Made by a program: the position numbers and the translations under genes. Below, one piece after another: positions 7,725-17,812 of a stretch of 21,702 nt of DNA (position 1 is the stretch's first letter; every line of letters begins with the position of its first letter). The notes under the pieces are model-generated. The model made no database searches, had not been told where the DNA came from, and saw nothing but the letters and a program-made list of their open reading frames with translations. The stretch lies in contig JAIWNE010000245.1 of NCBI GenBank assembly GCA_025331445.1, positions 1 to 21,702 of the forward strand, in the 5' to 3' direction. The stretch is from Blakeslea trispora (Eukaryota > Mucoromycota > Mucoromycetes > Mucorales > Choanephoraceae).

Positions 7725-9920
7725 ATGCCTCCACTTAACGCTAGACAAAAAGCTTTCAAGAACAAAAGCAGAAATGAGAACAATCAGTTCGTCACAGTTA
7801 ACGAAGTAGAGGATCGTGATGATTGGATCATTGATGGCATTAATTTGGATGAAGTCAATGCCAGAATTGAAAGTGAGGAATCTGTTGAGGTTGCAGAGAG
7901 AAACATCAACAACACTCTCTCATGCAACAACAGCAATTTGACCAAGAGACAGGGTATATACCAAGGGGTATCAACTACCACCAAGTGGAGAAGAAAGAAG
8001 GAACAGGAAAGAGTGAGACCTGAACAAACATTGATGAGCTTTGGTATCACTGTTCAGCAAAAGCCGGCTCCTGAAAAAAAGGAAATAAAGATCAGTGCTC
8101 GCGAGAAAGAGATCACCTTGATCAGAGAGAAGCTTGGTGACCTTCAAAAGTATGTTTCACCTCTAATGAGCAAGCAGAAGGAAGGTAACAAGAGAGATAC
8201 CTATAACAACGCTCGGTATCTCTCCGTGAAGTACTACTTCATGAAGCGTCTTGAAGGTGTACACAAAGGTGAAGCTGCAAAGGCAGCTGCTATTCTCTAC
8301 CGGCCTGACAACTCAGAGCCTTATAGAGCTGCAACTATTATCAAGTGGGTCAAGAAATTTCTTGATCAGGGTAAGCTATCCGACCATCAGCAAGGCGCCC
8401 ATGTCAAGAGATCATCTCTCTTAAGTGACTCAGATGTGAAGTTGATGATCCTTGAGAAGATCAAGTAAATGCCTCCTGCTGAGCGATCTCTCGTTGTACT
8501 GAAGAAGTACATTGATGAAGAAGCAGTTCCTTCTGTCTTGGGTGTGAAGAGCTGTATCCCCATTTCAACCATTGCAAACTATATGGTTGAATGGGGTTAC
8601 AGCTATCGAAAGAACAAAAAGACAGTGTATTTCGATGGCCACGAAAGAGAAGATGTAGTTGCCTACAGAAATGAATGGTCAAGGCGAATGATTAACTATA
8701 TGAGGAGATCAGACTTTTACTCTGGAGAGAAGCAAGAGGCTATTCTTGAGCCAAAGCTGAATGAGGGTGAAAGCAAGATTGTGTTTGTAACTCATGATGA
8801 ATGCACTTTTTATGCAAATGACGGTAAGTACGTTTAGATCTTTGATGCTCATCTACTAATCATTTCTGTATCTACAATTAGGAAAAGAAGTATTGTGGTT
8901 GCAAGAGGATGAAAACTACATCCGCAAGAAGTCCATGGGCTCGTCAATCATGGTAAGCGAGTTCCAGTGCCCATGCCATGGAACTATGAAGCAGATGAGA
9001 TAGTCCTCAAGAACCTACTTCAAAGCAGGAGACAGTAGGGAAGGGTGGTGGACTTCCGCACATATGGTAAAGCAGCTCAAGGAGGATGCCATAGGGCTTT
9101 TCGAGAGCTTGCATCCTGATTGTACTGCTGTCTTCCTATTTGACAACAGTTCCAATCATGGTGCATTTGCTGATGATGCTTTGGTTGCGTCTAGAATGAC
9201 GCTCAACGAAAAAGAATGGAGTGAAAGGCTAAAGTATCAGTTCAAAGATACTTTAGTTACTTTGGCTAACGGCGATACGCTGAATCAGTCATTTTACTAT
9301 GACAAAGAGATCCACACGTTGGATAAGAAGAATCGACCAGTGGTATTAAAGAAAAGATTCTTCAAAGGTAATTGCTTTAGGTATTTTACGCACTCAGTCT
9401 GACTTGGTAAATCATAGGAATAAAAAAAATCCTGGAAGAAAGAAGCCAGTGGTTTGGGCGTGATTTGCAAGGCAAAGCCTGGAAGCTGGATTGTGGCAAG
9501 CCAGCTTGTGCTCAATCTATGTGTTGTGCAAGGCACTATCTTGAAAGTTGCCCAGACTTCAAGGCTCAAAAAACCGCACTGCAAGAAACTGTTGAAGATG
9601 CTGGTCACATCTTTGAGCTCTATCCAAAGTATCATTGCGAATGTAACTGGATAGAGTACTATTGGTCATATGCCAAGCGAGAAGCCCGTTTGAAGTGTAA
9701 TTACACCTTCAAATCGCTTGAAGCCAATGTGTCGACCTTTCTGGATACAGCTGGCAATACAGCTCATATAAGAAAGTATTTCCAGAAGTGTATGGATTAC
9801 ATTGAAGCATACAGTGAGTGTAGTGACGGCCGAAAAATTTTTCTAGAATTAGAGAAATTTGTTTACAAAAGATACCTATCACATAGAAAAGTGAAAGTGG
9901 ACAATGAAATCACCCAATAA
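7725..9920 (+). pseudogene. DDE transposase of the mariner-superfamily element, two in-frame stops
   Basis: Exons 7725-8823, 8882-9367 and 9418-9920, with introns of 58 bp (GTAAGT, TACTAAT) and 50 bp (GTAATT), give a 695-codon frame. The N-terminal third is charged and linker-like. Helical, DNA-binding-like sequence follows (AAKAAAILYRP, IIKWVKKFLDQG). The catalytic part shows VTHDECTFYAND (D358), FLFDNSSNHGAF (D454) and NWIEYYWSYAKR (E608), a plausible DDE triad. There is a Cys/His-rich insert (CGKPACAQSMCCARH). This layout resembles long DDE endonucleases common in fungi and is distinct from short Tc1 proteins. TAA at 8466-8468 (codon 248), directly followed by ATG, and TAG at 9001-9003 (codon 407) interrupt it; there are no frameshifts. 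The second stop lies in a segment (VSEFQCPCHG) that looks conserved, so I treat the gene as recently inactivated. Confidence 0.85.
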
Positions 9921-10012
9921 AAACACAAATTTTGGAAATTACTATCGTATTTTTAATAATAGAGCGGGATTTTAAATGATAGAAAATTTGAAAAGAGATT
10001 AAAGTTTATAAG

Positions 10013-10032
10013 ATTTAAGACTGGAGGCACTG
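10013..10032 (-). repeat. Right terminal inverted repeat
   Basis: Complement of the left end: TGGAGGCACTG at 10022-10032 followed by the target-site TA. The inner 9 bp continue the match with two differences. Confidence 0.9.
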
Positions 10033-10399
10033 TAGAATGGCTATCAGAAGATGATTTTTTTAAATCAACAGGTATTGATACTAACACGAATTTGCTTGAG
10101 TTCAACTTTTGACCCAGGAAAGCCATGTTTATTGTCTGCAGCAGGCTTATTGTTGAATTTAGCCTTGAGCTCCTCATGGTCTGCAGACAGGTGGTCGAAC
10201 TTGGTCTGGTATAACTCCAAGGATCTTTTCGTAGTATCCAGCTCTTGTACTACTTCATCCAATTTACGCTCTATTGCCGAGTTGTTGGAGCGAGGAGTGG
10301 GAATAACACGACGAGAGCTGGTTCCAACAGATGGAATGACTCTGGTGTTGGTAGTGGTGTTGGTGTTAGTGGTGGTAGTGTGGAACATGTTGGTACTTT

Positions 10400-10796
10400 T
10401 GTAATTAGCAATAAAAAGCAGAAAGGATTAATAAAGCTGTCAGTTACCAAGCCTTTTATACTTACAGCATTAGATGTTACGATCTAAAGTATTTTGACAC
10501 ATTCGGAATCTAAATAAAACTTGGCTTGAGCGCCGAATAGATCAGGATGAAATATCAGATAGCTAAAAACCAATTAAAATTTTTTCAATCTCTTTTTCTC
10601 TTTCTTTTGTTTCTTTTTGTTTTCTTAAAACTTTTCCGAGTGGTTCATGGTATGTATCTCCTTATTAAAAAAGAAAGATGTTTATTAATATGAATCAATG
10701 TATAGTATTGCAAGACAAGTAACTGGTTTTAGTTGGTACTATGCTTAGTAAGAAAGGGTAAGTGATCGATCATCTTTTTTTAAACCAAATCTAACA
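10400..10796. other. Intergenic region, probable promoters
   Basis: AT-rich DNA between the minus-strand ATG at 10388 and the plus-strand ATG at 10797. A CT-rich tract (10586-10620) and short direct T/A runs are visible. I see no gene or defined element. Confidence 0.35.
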
Positions 10797-11140
10797 ATGC
10801 CTTCCGTAGTAATCGATGGCTACTTACTCTATCCTAAAGATGTGTCTAAAGGGCTAAAGACGCCTATTATATGTAATACTGTAAGTAAGAAAAAAAGTCT
10901 ACAAATGTTTATTTCTTTACTGATATTAACTTGGATTTATCTAATAGATGCTCTATCCTCTATTCCTATTGCGAAGGCTAGTGACAATAGCTATCAAGAG
11001 GTAATTAACTTACTTATTGCTCATTTTTTCGATTGTTTTTAATGACTATTTCTTTATTTTTATAGTTCTTTTCTGCTATCTATCTATTGCTTATTGGTTA
11101 CAAGAAGAGATCTAGATGGACTTTACTCTATTCTGAATGA
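10797..11140 (+). CDS. Candidate small spliced gene, 71 aa
   Basis: Exons 10797-10884, 10948-11000 and 11066-11140 join over introns of 63 bp (donor GTAAGA, acceptor AATAG) and 65 bp (donor GTAATT, acceptor TATAG). The product would start MPSVVIDGYLLYPKD and end with a hydrophobic stretch, FFSAIYLLLIGYKKRSR, like one membrane segment followed by positive charges. An alternative donor at 10881 changes the frame of exon 2. I do not recognise the family. The last exon vaguely resembles loops of small multi-pass membrane proteins, so it could be a truncated copy of one. Support is limited to the splice signals and sensible frame. Confidence 0.3.
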
Positions 11141-11376
11141 ATGACAAGAAAAATGCGGTCAAAACGATGTATCTAAAGGTAAATGTAGTATGTAAAGACT
11201 ACCACAGCTATGGCTGGGTAAAGAGGTAAGGAAGGGTATGGGGGATCCAGTATATAGAGCATTAGATTAGCCAATGATGTACGAATCAAGATCCAATGGA
11301 TCGATCGTATAAACAATTTTTTATTAAATAAACCAATAATATAAATGAATCCAAATGACGTTTTCCGTATTATATT
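11141..11376. other. Short intergenic region, nothing recognised
   Basis: AT-rich DNA between the two weak gene candidates. No repeat, RNA or regulatory signal was identified. Confidence 0.3.
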
Positions 11377-11598
11377 TTAACCGAGTGGTAAATGAGTAAT
11401 AATAAAAGGCATATCAGCCAATAAAGAAAAGCAATGAGTACCAAATAAAGCATACATCTTTAAACCAAGGTCAAATAGCAAAGGAGTGTATTTGAAATGT
11501 TTGTGTAAAAATGTAACGTGGGAGAGCCTATGGGAGTTTAACAGTCTTAAGACCGAAAGAAATACAGAAGGACTCTTTAAGCCAATGACATGAAGCAC
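11377..11598 (-). CDS. Coding-like fragment, function unknown
   Basis: A 73-codon minus frame without an ATG (it opens at GTG) reads like the end of a real protein: RLSHVTFLHKHFKYTP, LGLKMYALFGTHCFSLLAD, then a Pro-rich tail. A TAA lies just upstream in frame, so this is either a terminal exon (an acceptor-like AAAG precedes it) or a truncated copy. No family was recognised; the setting makes a transposon-derived fragment likely. Confidence 0.3.
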   Translation of the reverse strand: MLHVIGLKSPSVFLSVLRLLNSHRLSHVTFLHKHFKYTPLLFDLGLKMYALFGTHCFSLLADMPFIITHLPLG

Positions 11599-11638
11599 AC
11601 TTTAACCAAAAGAGCAAATAAGATGAAAGGATTGCACT

Positions 11639-11851
11639 GTAACTAATGAAAGAAAACATGAGTTATATGGTACATACAGACTATAACTAATGAAATTCGC
11701 CTGCTTAAAAAACCATGAGTTATACCCAGGTTAAGGCATATAACTCATGAGGTGAGCTATACATGCTATTTTGAACATTAGTTAAATTTATGAGTTATAC
11801 GCAGGATATGCCCTATTCCTGCGTGTAACTCATGTTTTTTTTTCTGTAGTG
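11639..11851. repeat. Cluster of CATGAGTTATA hairpins, MITE-like
   Basis: Three successive inverted pairs share the arm CATGAGTTATA. They are 11657-11667 with 11682-11692 (one mismatch), 11714-11724 with 11739-11749 (perfect, 11 bp), and 11790-11805 with 11818-11833 (16 bp, one mismatch). A further outward-facing half lies at 11639-11648. After the last arm a T9 run leads to CTGTAGTG (11844-11851). The complement of that end, CACTACAG plus A-run plus the CATGAGTTA arm, resembles the repeat at 19721, so this is probably a miniature element with a Tc1-like terminus. It abuts the decayed Tc1 gene. Confidence 0.6.
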
Positions 11852-11874
11852 AAGAAATTATTTATAGTCAGCCA

Positions 11875-12838
11875 ATGATGTTTGAGGGTCAGCAATTGTT
11901 GCAAATTGATGCTAGTACATCTAGCAGTCTGTACAAAAAGTTATATGCATTTTTACCACTTTTAAAAAATCCGGGGATGTTCTTACACTGCTCCCACTAT
12001 TGTGTTCATCAAATGACCAGGGGTGGAGAAAAATCCGTTGTAGACATCTGTAGAGCACTCAAACGTGATCACAGTGTCAGTGTGTGTCGCCAAACTGTTG
12101 GTCGGGCTTTGAATTCGCTTGGTCTTGCTGCTATAAAAAAGGAAAGCCGACCATTAATCACGAAAGTCAATGCGAAGAAGTGTCTTGCATGGTGTCGTGC
12201 TCATCGCAATTGGACTGAAGCTGACTGGGCACGTGTTATATTTACAGATGAGACAAAAAACTAATCGGTTTAACTCCGACGGTCGCGCATAGGCCTGGAT
12301 TCGCGACAACGAGGCCATTCAACCTAGCCATGTTAAGCCGACAGTAAAGCATGGAGGTGCTAGTATCATGCTTTGGAGTGCTGTCACTGCAGCAGGAGTA
12401 GGCTGGATGTGCAAGATCGATGAAAACATGCACAAGACCCTTTATCAGTCCATTTTGGAAGACGAACTGGAACGATACATCGAGTTCATGTGCGAAGAAC
12501 TGGGCTTAAACCATTCTCAGGTCTGGTTCCAGCAGGATAACGATCCTAAGCATAAGGCCAAAAGCGTGATAAAATACCTCGGAAACCAGGATTATCAAGT
12601 CATGGAGTGGCCTCCTCAATCACCGGACCTAAATCCAATTGAAAATATGTGGTCCCTGTTGGAGCGCCGTCTTAATGAGTATCCAACTCCTCCAAGTGGC
12701 ATGAATGAGCTTTATGAGAGGGTGCAAGAGGTTTGGTATAAGAAAACTACCATCCAAGACTGTCAAAATGTCATAAATAGCATGCCCAATCGTATAGAAC
12801 AGTGTATAAAGGCAAAAGGCTATTGGACAAAGTACTAA
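11875..12838 (+). pseudogene. Tc1 (DD34E) transposase, decayed
   Basis: Similarity to Tc1 transposases runs from the second helix-turn-helix (VVDICRALKRDHSVSV, TVGRALNSLGL) through the catalytic core. The first catalytic Asp is in IFTDETK (about 12239-12259), the second in FQQDNDPKHKAK (about 12526-12561), and the Glu in SPDLNPIENMW (about 12619-12651). Exactly 34 residues lie between the second Asp and the Glu, the DD34E signature of Tc1. The protein ends AKGYWTKY at 12838. Two lesions are seen: a one-base frameshift in the A6 run at 12252-12257 and a TAG directly before AWIRDN (12289-12291). The usual first HTH of the bipartite DNA-binding domain is not recognisable, and no left terminal repeat was found, so the 5' part is probably lost. 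The listed start is only the nearest open ATG. Confidence 0.85.
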
Positions 12839-12877
12839 AGTGGAGTTAATAAAGATCCTTTTCATTTTTTAATACCT

Positions 12878-13089
12878 GTCCAAAAGTGTTCAAATGTTTT
12901 GTCTGACTTTGAAGCACTGTAACTTTTGTTACACAAAACCAAATACGGTGATTCAAATTGCGTTAGAAAGGAAAGAGTTTTCTCTACATTTTATTGGCTG
13001 ACGTTATCTCATGAAGTTGAGTTTTTATCCCCGAAAACTCCGAAAAGCCGTAAAAAGTGAAAACATTTGAACACTTTTGGACGTCAGTG
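12878..13089. repeat. Right end of Tc1 element with internal 23-bp inverted repeat
   Basis: 12878-12900 and 13060-13082 are perfect 23-bp inverted repeats (GTCCAAAAGTG...), 159 bp apart. The outer copy continues as GTCAGTG (13083-13089) directly before TA (13090-13091). This is a typical Tc1 terminus, reading inward CACTGACGTCC. The inner copy lacks the terminal CACTGAC. It may be a subterminal repeat used for transposase binding or the trace of a nested copy. Confidence 0.75.
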
Positions 13090-13384
13090 TAGCATTTATT
13101 TGATTCAACTTAATAAAATTAAAAAAGCCTGATTTGCCTACAATTATAAAAAAGACGCAATGTAACGAACATGATTGGCCTGTAATACTAGATGATCCAG
13201 TAGTATTCAAGCTTACTTAAAGAAATACTGACAAACCATTAGTCTGTTTATTATTTATCCACATAGCATGATCATTTAAACCTCTTTAATGTTTGCATTT
13301 TCATTTGATGCTGAAGCTCCACTTGAACTATATAAGCGATCATCATTGGCCTTCATAGCGGTATACCAATGTTTTTAAGCAGTC

Positions 13385-13512
13385 AAAAAATGGGCCAATC
13401 TACCAAAATTGGGCTAAACGCATTTTAGCCCATTCGATTTGTTAGTAGACCGATTGGGCTGTAGGGCCCAAAAATTGGGCCATCAGCCCACCCGCTTGAG
13501 CCGTAGTGTACA
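13385..13512. repeat. Small repeat rich in GGGCC/GGCCC inverted motifs
   Basis: A run of short inverted motifs: ATGGGCCAATCTACC, the hairpin TGGGCTAAA-cgca-TTTAGCCCA (13413-13435 region), GGGCTGTAGGGCCC and TTGGGCCATCAGCCCA, ending in GTAGTGTA. GC content is locally higher than the surroundings. The motif GGGCCAA-CTACCA recurs at 17815-17845, so this is probably a miniature repeat element. It lies 40 bp upstream of the ATG at 13553. Confidence 0.45.
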
Positions 13513-13552
13513 TTTCTCAACTTCCGTCAAACCAATTCTCTGATCAATACCA

Positions 13553-14230
13553 ATGCCATTCCAAAATCCCATAGTCGAAAGCATTCATGATAGTTGTGTT
13601 CAAATGGAAAGAAAGATCGATAATCTAGAGACACAGATGACTTTCATGAGTGAGCGAATCAACTCTTTAACAAATGTAATAATGGAGATGAGCAACACAT
13701 TGAAACGCATTGAATCAAGTAAGTAATACATTGAATTTGCTTTCCAATAAACAACTTACATCTCATTGAAAACAGCTTCAAACTTGCAAGGCTCAACATC
13801 ATCTGCAGATAATTTTAGCCACATGCCTGAAATAATTGAAAAGCCCACAAAGAGCTTTCTCAATTGTCAGCAATCAAACTACACACAAGAACAAGTTAGA
13901 TACTTTTTAAATCTTTGGCTTCGTAATGAGATTGCTTTAGGCCAAGACGACGATGCTGACACTCGTCTACTAAAAAGAATGCGATTCAACACTTACTTTC
14001 AAGACCTTTGTACAATAGGCTCAGTCGCAATCGATAGAGAGAAGCTAAAAATAAAACGAAGCAATTACAATTGGGAAGAAAAGTCTTTCAAGTCATTAGA
14101 GCTCGACTATCGAAAAAGTATGATTGACAATTTCCAACGAACAGCAATTGATCTTCATTATCCTGTCGATCGTTGCAAAGACCAATGGCTTGCCGAAACT
14201 TTGTTAGCCTATATGTATCACATCCGTTAA
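13553..14230 (+). CDS. Coiled-coil protein, 206 aa, possibly truncated
   Basis: Exons 13553-13718 and 13776-14230 (intron 57 bp, GTAAGT to ACAG, phase 1). Residues about 10-55 form a probable coiled coil (MERKIDNLETQMTFMSERI). A Ser-rich linker and a C-terminal helical domain follow (YTQEQVRYFLNLWLRNEI, DYRKSMIDNFQR, CKDQWLAETLLAYMY). I do not recognise a named family. The plan is like that of the other two coiled-coil genes here: N-terminal dimerisation helix, linker, charged domain. Past the TAA at 14228-14230 coding-like sequence continues. A donor GTAACA at 14249 and acceptor GTTAG near 14315 would lead to an exon reading ASEHEFPESDNSQSVSYEQ up to a GTAAGC donor near 14405. The stop may therefore be a recent nonsense change that shortens a longer protein. 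Confidence 0.6.
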
Positions 14231-14315
14231 AGCAAAAGAAAGTCAAGGGTAACAATTTTCAATGTATAGATTAAATGTATGCCTGCTTGCATATACTCAT
14301 ACTTATCATTGTTAG

Positions 14316-14405
14316 AAAACCGCTTCAGAACATGAATTTCCTGAGTCGGATAATTCTCAATCTGTATCTTATGAGCAAATGTCAATTGTTTCACAAAGCC
14401 AATCG
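14316..14405 (+). other. Possible third exon of the 13553 gene
   Basis: Flanked by acceptor GTTAG and donor GTAAGC, this stretch is open in the frame KTASEHEFPESDNSQS, then SYEQMSIVSQSQ, a Ser/Gln/Glu-rich composition common in disordered tails. A next acceptor, TTTTTCAG, precedes 14461, where SQLDLLEKIL could follow. It would be reached only by reading through or splicing around the TAA at 14228. Confidence 0.3.
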
Positions 14406-14549
14406 TAAGCATTTACTAAAAAGCTTAATAAATTGAATCTAATAGAACCTTCGTTTTTCAGACAATTAGATTTGCTAGAAAAAATTCTGTTTTTCTTATG
14501 TTTCCCAAATCGCAAGTACTTATTTCACTCCTTAACATGAGAATCTGTA

Positions 14550-17500
14550 TTCTTTCTAGTTTTTCACTTTTGAAGGCTGTATTGCGTAACAAATCTGTGT
14601 CAAACATGATTTCATTTAACGTTTCTTTCCTTGTTCATAAATAACTACAATACTCTTATACCAGAGTTTATAATACAGTCTGTTCGCTCCCTCTCAATTT
14701 GTTTACAAAAGTAGTTATCTTTGGGTGTTACTTTCTTTAATGACAACCTAGTTTTAAAATTCTACTTTTTTAAATATAAAGATGTGCGCTCGATTAGACT
14801 ATTTCTTTAGGAATTGACCAATAGAAATTGAGAGCTTTCAATTTGTTTTGAAGTACCGTCACTAACGCTAAGCCTACCTGCTCTGAAGGTTTTTTTTCTT
14901 CTCTTTATTTTTTCGAGATCGTCTTCTTTGTAGTGTGCTCATGTAAGTTCATCATGTACACATGTAGAGCAGATGAGTACCAAGTGCTGAAGACCAATAA
15001 ATCATAATGATATAAAATCAGAGAATTAATCAGACTAAAGATAATGTTTTATTTACTTCAAAATTGATGTGCTATTTATACTTTTCATGAAGATGATATT
15101 TCAACTGAGATTGTAAAACATTTCTAGAGGCTTGTAGATGATTATGATAATAACAACGAATCGGATGAGAGATGAATGATGACAGTCTTGTAAAGAAGAA
15201 TTACTAAAATAGAATGATTGGCCATCTGTACCTTAAACCCAGTAACTGGTAAATTATTGGCAAGATGTCAGTCCTGACCTTGAATGAAGGTTTATCAGAA
15301 TTGAATGTCAAATGAAACAAGCTGAAGTCGAATTAGAGAATGGTTGTGGCTTCATAAGTGGTTAAATAATTGATCCGTACTGTATGAATACAACACCAAG
15401 AAAGTTAACCTGAATCTATAGAAATCTACTGCTTGTATTGGAGCAACACCCTCTTTATGTCTCTCTCTTTTTTTCAATTTCTACTATTTTCAACGATTAT
15501 GCATTCGAAATAAAGACGCGACTGTTTTTACGGTTCTCAATATACAATCAGTATCTGCTTTGCTTTTTCTATCGATATAGCGTTACAATCAACAGCATAT
15601 TTTTTGAGGGGTCATTATTCAACAAAAATGATTTCGTACAAGCTGCAATTTTTCCTAGTCGCTACAACCTATTTGTCAGTGCCTTTTGATTAACGTAAAG
15701 GTATGAGAAAAAGAAACAATGATTATAACTTTTGAGCGCTTGTAACTATATCTTTTGATAGGTTCACGAAAAGAGAACATTTAGAATCGGAAATCCATTG
15801 CTAAGAAGACAAACATGTTATAATCTACTGCACTATCTTGAGAAGGTTCAACAGATTTTGACAAAGGATTATTATCACATTTAGACAACTCAACATGCAT
15901 ATGGGTGCGTTCTCTCAAGTCGAAACATTTGTCACGGTTTATTTTTAAGGATGCATTGTTTCTTGAATGTAACATACAATTGCCTGCTTATATCTACAAG
16001 GTTTGCTTCAATACTATTTCAAGAGGAGGTTTATTAAAATATCTCCCAAAATGTTAGTAGGCGCCCTATTGTATAAGCTTTTGTCTTATAAGGAATGTCT
16101 GACAGAAGGATTCTTTTGAAGGATGTATAAGATGATGGATTGGAAAGCTTGTTTATGTCAAATGAATAAAGGTTATCAACAATGTTAAATGCTATTGATT
16201 AATGATCAATTATCGGTTTTTTGGTAAACTGAAGACATTCAAGGGTATACGGAGCGAAGCAATGGAGCAAGATAGTCTTTAAGCCGCCTTAAGTTTGTTT
16301 ATGATAACCTTAGATGTGGTAGAAACTCTCATCAGCTTCTTTTTATACTACACCTTATTGTTGAGAACGTTTGGAGAAAGAAATCTAAAGCAATACAGAT
16401 ATCAGCTACAAGGTGGAAGGCTTAAAAGTTGACAAACCCTTTTTAAATGGCTCTTCCTATTCACTAACGGGTATCGCTCATCAAAAGAAGTGTATTTTAA
16501 CAATATTAATGGCTAACTATTTAATCGCAGTCATTTAAGTGAACAATTACTCTTTGCGGTTCTACTAAAAAGGCATTTGGTTTCATGGTTAAAAGGGAAC
16601 TATTTTTTAAAACTGCCCAATTTGTTTCTAAATGATCCTTATTTGCTATGTGTTGACATTCATCTTTGATGTCTAAAAACTACAATACCTAATTTAGACT
16701 ATCAAACATTCGTTACATATTTGGAGACAATCTTTAGCTGAGATAAAACATCCATCTTTTTCATCATTTAATACTTTTTAATTCTTTCCTTTTATTTTGT
16801 TCCACTTTCGCTGTTTTTTGTGATTTTTATAACCGTCTTATATACACTTCTCTGTAAAGCAACCACCCAATTCCAGCCGTTATAATTATGCATTTAAACC
16901 ATCTTTGACTACTTATAAGCGCGACTAAAGACAGACTACTATGAACGATCACACTCTATAGGTACGTACCAAATGTTTTCTTTTCTGTTTTAACTATTGG
17001 AGATTTCTTTTTATTTTCTGGATGACCCTTTTGCTTGACAAGAGCATTTATAGCAACAACTGCTCGTTCAACATGAGCTCATGTCGCTTTGCAATGGGGA
17101 TGAGCGATCTGAAGATCGACATCAACTCAAGATGTCAACTTTTTTGTACCACACTCTTCAAAATTAAATAAAATAAATGCATTACCTTCTCTAATTCTTT
17201 ATCATCGCTTTCTTCGCCTTTTTTTATACTACTTTAGCCTTGCGCTTTTTCTTATTATTACACAAAAATTTAAAATTGTCTCCTTTACTTTAAGACCTAT
17301 AAATTTGCCGGCAAATGACTTTCTTGCCTTTCTTTTACACTTTGACCTTTATTTTGCAAGGTATCTGATTTTACCTCAAGAGATTGCTTACTAAAAAATT
17401 CACCTTTACCTTTGAAATTGAAATTAAAATCGTCTTCTTTATTATTCGCTTAAAATGTATCTCCCAAAATAGTCTGGCCCCCAACTTCCTAATTAGAATG

Positions 17501-17810
17501 CTTTTTGCATGAAATACTCATTGTTTGTCCCCCATTTTTAGTTCAAAGCAATTTCGCACTCGTGCATGACTTTTTTTTTTCTTTTTTTTTTTAACTTTTC
17601 TGCTAAAAAGCACCTCGTCCAGTGTTTTTTTTGGGACTTAGAACTTATTCTAAAGAAATTCGATGGATGAAAATAGCACGCACTTGGTCAACCTTTCCAA
17701 TCTGCTTCAAACTTTTAACTAAACAACCTTGAACATGTAGGAGTACAATGAACCAAAAAAATCGAATCATTTATTTACTAAATCCATCAAATCTGCTCTC
17801 CAAAACTTAC
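14550..17810. other. Long AT-rich region without convincing genes
   Basis: About 3.2 kb in which I find no gene, RNA or mobile element that I can support. Short open frames exist (15438-15689 +, 15781-15975 -); the second reads somewhat like protein (CFDLRERTHMHVELSKCDNN) but has no ATG context, splice partner or known motif. T-rich tracts lie at 14888-14930 and 17565-17595. It may be decayed transposon DNA. Confidence 0.4.
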
Positions 17811-17812
17811 CG

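Larger units (their letters stand above)
7350..10032 (+). mobile_element. Complete mariner-superfamily (IS630/Tc1/mariner) DNA transposon
   Basis: The element is 2683 bp. It is bounded by the terminal sequence CAGTGCCTCCA at 7350-7360 and its exact complement at 10022-10032, directly flanked by TA at 7348-7349 and 10033-10034. TA duplication and a CAGT start are hallmarks of the IS630/Tc1/mariner superfamily. The repeats extend to 20 bp with two mismatches. Inside are a 54-bp foldback near the left end (7393-7527) and one transposase gene on the plus strand (7725-9920). Both ends are intact, but the transposase has two in-frame stops, so the copy is probably non-autonomous and could move only with help from another copy. 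Confidence 0.9.
7221..10388 (-). pseudogene. Coiled-coil protein gene apparently split by the transposon
   Basis: Exon 1 (10086-10388) encodes 101 residues: a Thr/Asn-rich start (MFHTTTTNTNTTTNTR), a Ser/Arg linker and a probable coiled coil (IERKLDEVVQELDTTKRSLE). A possible 45-bp intron (10041-10085, donor GTTAGT, acceptor GATAG) would lead in phase 0 into CCATTC at 10035-10040, where the mariner-like element is inserted. If the element and one TA are removed, the frame continues on the other side (7349 down to the stop at 7221-7223) for 42 more sense codons, including NEIVRKLIKTMIRDITYQKF. The total would be 145 aa. The layout (disordered start, coiled coil, basic helices) recalls the 5512-6748 gene. 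The join is an inference: a plus-strand frame also crosses the junction. Exon 1 alone is better supported. Confidence 0.45.

Noticed and set aside
15438..15975. Two open frames, 15438-15689 (+) and 15781-15975 (-)
   Set aside because: No recognisable motif, splice partner or homologue within the window; lengths are expected by chance in this region. The minus one is only slightly coding-like.
17041..17160. Snippet with GATGAG and CTGA resembling a C/D-box snoRNA
   Set aside because: Box spacing is wrong and there is no terminal stem or guide structure; the similarity is superficial.
16036..17475. Repeated TATCTCCCAAAAT at about 16040 and 17458
   Set aside because: A single shared 13-mer is expected by chance a few times in a window of this size and composition; the flanks do not align.
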